This document shows positions 8,301 to 10,846 of a stretch of DNA of 10,846 nt, piece after piece. The notes beneath the pieces are model-generated. The model saw only the letters and a program-made list of their open reading frames with translations. It did no database searches and was not told the DNA's origin. How positions within the stretch are numbered: position 1 is the stretch's first letter; the number at the start of each line of letters is the position of its first letter. The position numbers and the translations under genes are program-made. Source of the DNA: Candidatus Woesearchaeota archaeon (lineage in GTDB: Archaea; Nanobdellota; Nanobdellia; SCGC-AAA011-G17; GW2011-AR20); the NCBI GenBank assembly GCA_018302915.1, contig JAGVZB010000003.1:1-10846 (forward strand), in the 5' to 3' direction.

Positions 8301-10846
8301 GCATTTACAAATGATCCCATTATGGCTGAACTATTTGTGTAGTTGTAATTAATTATAATTGTGACATTATCTCCATATTCAACAGTGTAATAATTGAAGA
8401 ATGAATCCAGTGTGGTGTTGTATTCTACATAAAAGCTGTCATCATACTCAACAGTATTGTTAATTGTGTCATTTGCATAAATAGTGTAGTTTACCTGCCC
8501 TGGCGCATAGGTATAGTTTACTGCAGGCAGTGTGATTTCCCATATGTCTCCTGTTACATGTATCAGCCATCCGAAAAACAACATTATGCCATCCTTGACT
8601 GTCTGCCATATCTTTATCCATGCAGAGTTTACTCCAAAGCCAGCATCAGTGATGTTAAATCTCAATGTTATATTTTCTCCAGTAACTACAGGGCTTGATT
8701 CATTAACTATCACCTCTCCGATTGTTCTGTTGATTGTTATGTTATGCACAGCTGCAGTTGGTGCCTGCGAATCAAGATAAAATTCAAAATAATCGCTCCA
8801 GTCGGAATATGCACTTTCATAGTTATTGTCATTTATTGTTGAATTGTCTATTGTTCTTACTCTCCATGTATAATTCCCGTCCATTAACCCGATGCCTGAG
8901 TAATATAAAAGTGAAACTTCATCTGCATTCAAACTCCTGTTCCAAATGTGAACTTCATCCAATGTTCCATTGAATAGTTCCCCATTTAATCCTGCTCCAG
9001 AACTTCCTGCTCTTGTTCCTACATTTATTGAGCTTACTGGAACATATTGTTTATATGTTCCTTGTTGTACTAATTGTCCATTAAGATATAAATACATATT
9101 ATTTCCATCAAGAGTTACTGCAGCATGATTCCACTCATTGTTTATTTCATTAGTTAATGTAAGTCCTGAGTCTCCATATCTATACACATTTCCTGAAACA
9201 GAAGTCCCTCCATATAAGCTTCCATTCCATACTGCTAATGAATAAACACGAACATTTGTTCCTAATTGCCCTGTATATATCCATCCAGTTTCATTATATC
9301 TGTAAACCTTTCCTGAATCTGAACCGCTTCCTCCATACAAGCTTCCATTCCATACTGCTAATGAATGAATAAAGGTACTTGTTCCTAATTGCCCTGTATC
9401 TATCCATGAACTTCCGCTATATCTGTAAACCTTTCCTGAAATATAAGTTCCCCCATACAAGCTTCCATTCCATACTGCTAATGAATAAACACGAACATTT
9501 GTTCCTAATTGCCCTGTATCTATCCATGAACTTCCGCTATATCTGTAGACATTTCCTGAACTAATAGTTCCTCCATACAAGCTTCCATTCCATACTGTTA
9601 ATGCCAAAACATTGTCATCTGTTCCTAATTGCCCTGTATCTATCCATGAACTTCCGCTATATCTGTAAACTATTCCTGAATCACTTCCTGAACCACTTCC
9701 TCCATACAAGCTTCCATTCCATACTGTTAATGAACGAACAAAAGTATTTGTTCCTAATTGTCCTCTATTATCCCAATTCTGTGCAGTTATATTCACTCCT
9801 GAAACTTCTAACTTACCTTCTTTACTAATACACATTTCTATTTGCCCAGTATCTAATACACAATTCTTTCCACTATAAGACTCAAATCCTGTTTTATGTT
9901 GATAATTAAACCATGCAGAATAAGTAGTTCCATTATTCATACTTAAACTATAATAAATATAATCATCCATACCATCAAATGTAGTTGCATTATTGTCAGG
10001 GAATAAAGATTGACTGTCACCAACACCAACACCTCCATTCAAAGTTCCAGTCAAGTCATTTACATAATCATCTTTACTACGCCCATTCCATCCAAAATTC
10101 AAACCATAAAGAGATTCATGAACCCCTACACCAAATGGAAGTTCAGTTTTGTTGTACAAAGAAACATTAATTATTAAAGAGTCAGTTATGTTATAAACCT
10201 GCAGCCAAGAATACAAATCATCATTATCCAGATCACTTTGATTAGTCCAGTTTAAAGAAGTATGATTATTATTTATCCACGTATTATTTCCAGGGTAAGA
10301 TAAGCTAAAATTGCTCAAAGGTTCATAATTGAATATTCTAACTTTATAATCAACCTGCTTCATGACAACATCATACAATGAAGGAGTGTAATTTGCATCT
10401 ATCGTTTCAAGAAAAGCCCTGTATTGTATATACCTGTTATTGCTTCCATTGTAGGTATAGTTGATATTCTCTCCTGTTGAATTGGCATAAGTGGCATTTA
10501 TTCCTATAGATGTAGTATTCCCCCATTCTCCCCATTTAGTCTGGCTTGTCAGGTTATTTCCCAATCTTGTCTGCATCTTGACCTGATTCAGCCCATTCAG
10601 ATAAAGGTTGTTTATTTCATTTGCATTCAGGGTTCCATTCCAGATATGCAGCTCATCAATAGCACCTGTCCAATTTCTTAAACCTACAGCTGCAGTGCCT
10701 ATTTTTCCTATGTTAAAATTAGCCTGTGCAGTTGTAACATATCCAACAGTTAAATCATTTCCTATCTCAATGCCATCCCTGTATAAGAATGCTCCATAAG
10801 TTGAATCAAATATTACGGTATACATGTGCCATTGCTGGAATGTAGT
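5303..10846 (-). CDS. Giant sequon-rich cell-surface protein with LamG domains, inserted repeat propeller, Ig-like modules and C-terminal membrane anchor (5' partial)
   Basis: The reading frame is open to the right edge: seven codons (TTFQQWH) precede the ATG at 10825. FQQWHMYTVIF is the interior of a LamG domain, so the true start lies outside. Residues below are numbered from that ATG. A first LamG ends at about 80 (DELHIWNGTLNANEI). A beta module (85-160) and an Fn3-like module (165-230) follow. A second LamG (about 237-645) is interrupted at about 350-555 by five 40-residue repeats. Many Ig-like beta modules fill about 680-1600. Next come a ten-glycine linker (1610-1619), a beta-sandwich resembling CARDB/NEW3-type domains (1623-1730), a TPR-like helical pair (1750-1795), one membrane helix (about 1809-1828) and an RRRR tail. 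Up to the linker it is packed with N-X-S/T sequons; after it I find none. This suggests a heavily N-glycosylated ectodomain on a membrane stalk, with an adhesive or S-layer-associated role. The N-terminal signal peptide cannot be seen. The stop is 17 nt before MoxR. Confidence 0.88.
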   Translation of the reverse strand, partial: TTFQQWHMYTVIFDSTYGAFLYRDGIEIGNDLTVGYVTTAQANFNIGKIGTAAVGLRNWTGAIDELHIWNGTLNANEINNLYLNGLNQVKMQTRLGNNLTSQTKWGEWGNTTSIGINATYANSTGENINYTYNGSNNRYIQYRAFLETIDANYTPSLYDVVMKQVDYKVRIFNYEPLSNFSLSYPGNNTWINNNHTSLNWTNQSDLDNDDLYSWLQVYNITDSLIINVSLYNKTELPFGVGVHESLYGLNFGWNGRSKDDYVNDLTGTLNGGVGVGDSQSLFPDNNATTFDGMDDYIYYSLSMNNGTTYSAWFNYQHKTGFESYSGKNCVLDTGQIEMCISKEGKLEVSGVNITAQNWDNRGQLGTNTFVRSLTVWNGSLYGGSGSGSDSGIVYRYSGSSWIDTGQLGTDDNVLALTVWNGSLYGGTISSGNVYRYSGSSWIDTGQLGTNVRVYSLAVWNGSLYGGTYISGKVYRYSGSSWIDTGQLGTSTFIHSLAVWNGSLYGGSGSDSGKVYRYNETGWIYTGQLGTNVRVYSLAVWNGSLYGGTSVSGNVYRYGDSGLTLTNEINNEWNHAAVTLDGNNMYLYLNGQLVQQGTYKQYVPVSSINVGTRAGSSGAGLNGELFNGTLDEVHIWNRSLNADEVSLLYYSGIGLMDGNYTWRVRTIDNSTINDNNYESAYSDWSDYFEFYLDSQAPTAAVHNITINRTIGEVIVNESSPVVTGENITLRFNITDAGFGVNSAWIKIWQTVKDGIMLFFGWLIHVTGDIWEITLPAVNYTYAPGQVNYTIYANDTINNTVEYDDSFYVEYNTTLDSFFNYYTVEYGDNVTIIINYNYTNSSAIMGSFVNATISNVLYTATYDSRGFYYNDTIGYYDINLGNYVVSVNASRNSQYYTFRNNLTHLAVQDTIAPNLTNANATLLGFSGNSIAPWNITKINVTAQDRHSINKSIVQVNTPGFNYFNISMIKNGNEYYTEYNLSSNVTEAGTFTFFFLFNDNSSNWNNTVNYSVYVNDSTFPTIDNVNKTPEPSYLSSNVTLNATIYDMFLYEVWLEGNWSGSWVNYTNSSGAFYINSNTYYYNISFGNFSHRQNVAYRWWANDTLGNTNVSSWQEFYVNNRAPTIAVWRYPTMNTHMLYDNFTIFDWDNSTDYDLDNMSYELELYNNTAFNSTYLIFAFNSSFSNYTLLAASMPPVGDYYIRYRANDSLIYNEYNYTNFSVVYAILQIVSPSYDQILKVGSSYFFNVTESGNGDWVSNVSLEIKGATFTNYINLTNYTAQFDYTSYNATYAVPSVVSQYVDIIAYSWNGSIGSSTNNSDTSRFRIPNAITGVPQIDYFCPGRTYVTQEQVNITVRTQMNDVLVELVNASIVSPGGDTVILNSTSSNINNYINNDYNFEYNFTYTPIAEGEHQLRIEVRDVNFNDTGATANKTIPLIVSNITNISFTSNGISNFTIKDICSNEIIIYSNASVSISEVPGVYNLEFIQDKLTVLVSNATLDGNEGEICDYDDISETLSVPTDTRAVDQINVSCYNLNYGWSNNNASVNMTYNYTNILQRITHEENLDAYKCYSIESCTWSQLTSSSVTSDQNKIEFATNNFSVFMVAEDVTVTTVTVSAPGSGGGGGGGGGGSDQGVDLDIIEPGVLEIGEGSVFTTTVILKNPWTQPLYGIQLSAVSSEENLEFSFDTNYILELLPGAQMSVILTVKKIGDILGEDFDINVIANVASPDFIDSSKIAITSFGEGIKTQSARQIDFVERLFVQNPACKELYELVKKSKASFDKGDYETAIKLSEGAVNSCESLLTSLGLKIQKPKGKILTDNVIIGIEILVFLFVFYGLYYYYRRRRFKNKKI
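5313..5322 (-). promoter_or_regulatory. Possible TATA-like box for MoxR
   Basis: TTTAAAAATA on the minus strand is centred about 32 nt upstream of the MoxR ATG and lies in the last codons of the giant surface-protein gene. A transcript start at about 5290 would give a leader of a few bases. Because it overlaps Lys/Asn-rich codons, chance similarity is likely enough that confidence is low. Confidence 0.3.
5969..5999 (-). repeat. 9-bp tandem repeat coding the poly-Gly linker
   Basis: On the plus strand the unit CCTCCTCCG occurs three times without error at 5973-5999, with a partial copy before it. It encodes ten consecutive glycines (residues 1610-1619 of the giant protein) between the glycosylated ectodomain and the membrane-proximal domain. 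Gain or loss of units would stay in frame and only change hinge length. Confidence 0.85.
9164..9763 (-). repeat. Five tandem ~120-bp coding repeats, propeller-blade-like
   Basis: Five units in the giant protein start at GQLGT at 9763, 9634, 9514, 9394 and 9271; anchor spacing (AAGCTTCCATTCC on the plus strand) is 123, 120, 120 and 129 bp. Each unit of about 40 residues follows GQLGT, a variable patch, SLAVWNGSLYGGT, a short variable loop, GxVYRYSGSSWIDT. Four short strands per unit, with Trp/Tyr/Gly spacing, resemble a beta-propeller blade, and five blades would match tachylectin-2-like propellers; this is inference. Copies are very similar at DNA level: a 47-base stretch is identical at 9381-9427, 9501-9547 and 9621-9667, and a 61-base stretch is identical at 9216-9276 and 9459-9519. 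Every unit carries one WNGS sequon. Variation is confined to the two loops, and all length changes are multiples of three. Confidence 0.92.

Noticed and set aside
9164..9763. Regular ~120-bp repeats as a CRISPR array or non-coding satellite
   Set aside because: The repeats keep one open minus-strand frame, all length differences are multiples of three, and the conserved part is longer than the variable part. They are coding repeats.
9379..9828. Plus-strand open frames with repeated LFLIALYLSMNFRYICK-like peptides
   Set aside because: They are antisense readings of the coding repeats in the giant gene; they have no independent domain or start signals.
1..10846. tRNA, rRNA, riboswitch, insertion sequence or attachment site
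   Set aside because: Coding genes fill the window almost completely, gaps are at most about 62 bases, and I saw no cloverleaf, transposase motif or flanking direct repeats around the HEPN/MNT cassette.

Overview
The window looks like a stretch of an archaeal genome, most likely a DPANN-type lineage (Woesearchaeota/Pacearchaeota-like). The evidence is an archaeal class III (type IV pilin-like) signal peptide with the KKRGQSAMEF core, an archaeal-type Elp3 N-terminus, TATA-like boxes about 24-27 nt upstream of leaderless starts, very short spacers, and a giant sequon-rich surface protein. The lineage is an inference; the domain Archaea is fairly secure. All supported genes lie on the minus strand, so the biological reading order is from high to low coordinates.

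Layout in reading order: (1) 10846-5303, the 3' 1847 codons of a giant cell-surface protein. It has LamG domains, an inserted five-blade repeat array, Ig-like modules, a poly-Gly linker, a membrane-proximal domain, one C-terminal membrane anchor and a basic tail. Its start lies beyond the right edge. (2) 5285-4296, a MoxR-type AAA+ ATPase. (3) 4234-3597, a HEPN/MNT (HepT-MntA type) toxin-antitoxin pair. (4) 3563-2673, a DUF58 protein with a VWA-like MIDAS motif. (5) 2682-1756, a membrane-anchored VWA protein of the BatA type, overlapping the DUF58 gene. (6) 1720-305, a pilin-like secreted protein ending in a LamG domain. (7) 272-1, the N-terminus of Elp3, running off the left edge.

MoxR, DUF58 and VWA form a widespread cluster in which the AAA+ ATPase is thought to act with the VWA proteins as a chaperone or remodelling machine. 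Here it is flanked on both sides by LamG-bearing surface proteins, so envelope proteins are plausible clients. The cluster is split by the AT-rich HEPN/MNT cassette, which seems to bring its own promoter and may now drive DUF58 and VWA.

The most notable structures are the five nearly identical ~120-bp coding repeats nested inside a LamG domain of the giant protein, and the toxin-antitoxin cassette inside the MoxR-DUF58-VWA cluster. No RNA genes, CRISPR arrays, insertion sequences or convincing terminators were seen, and no gene-free stretch exceeds about 62 bases.
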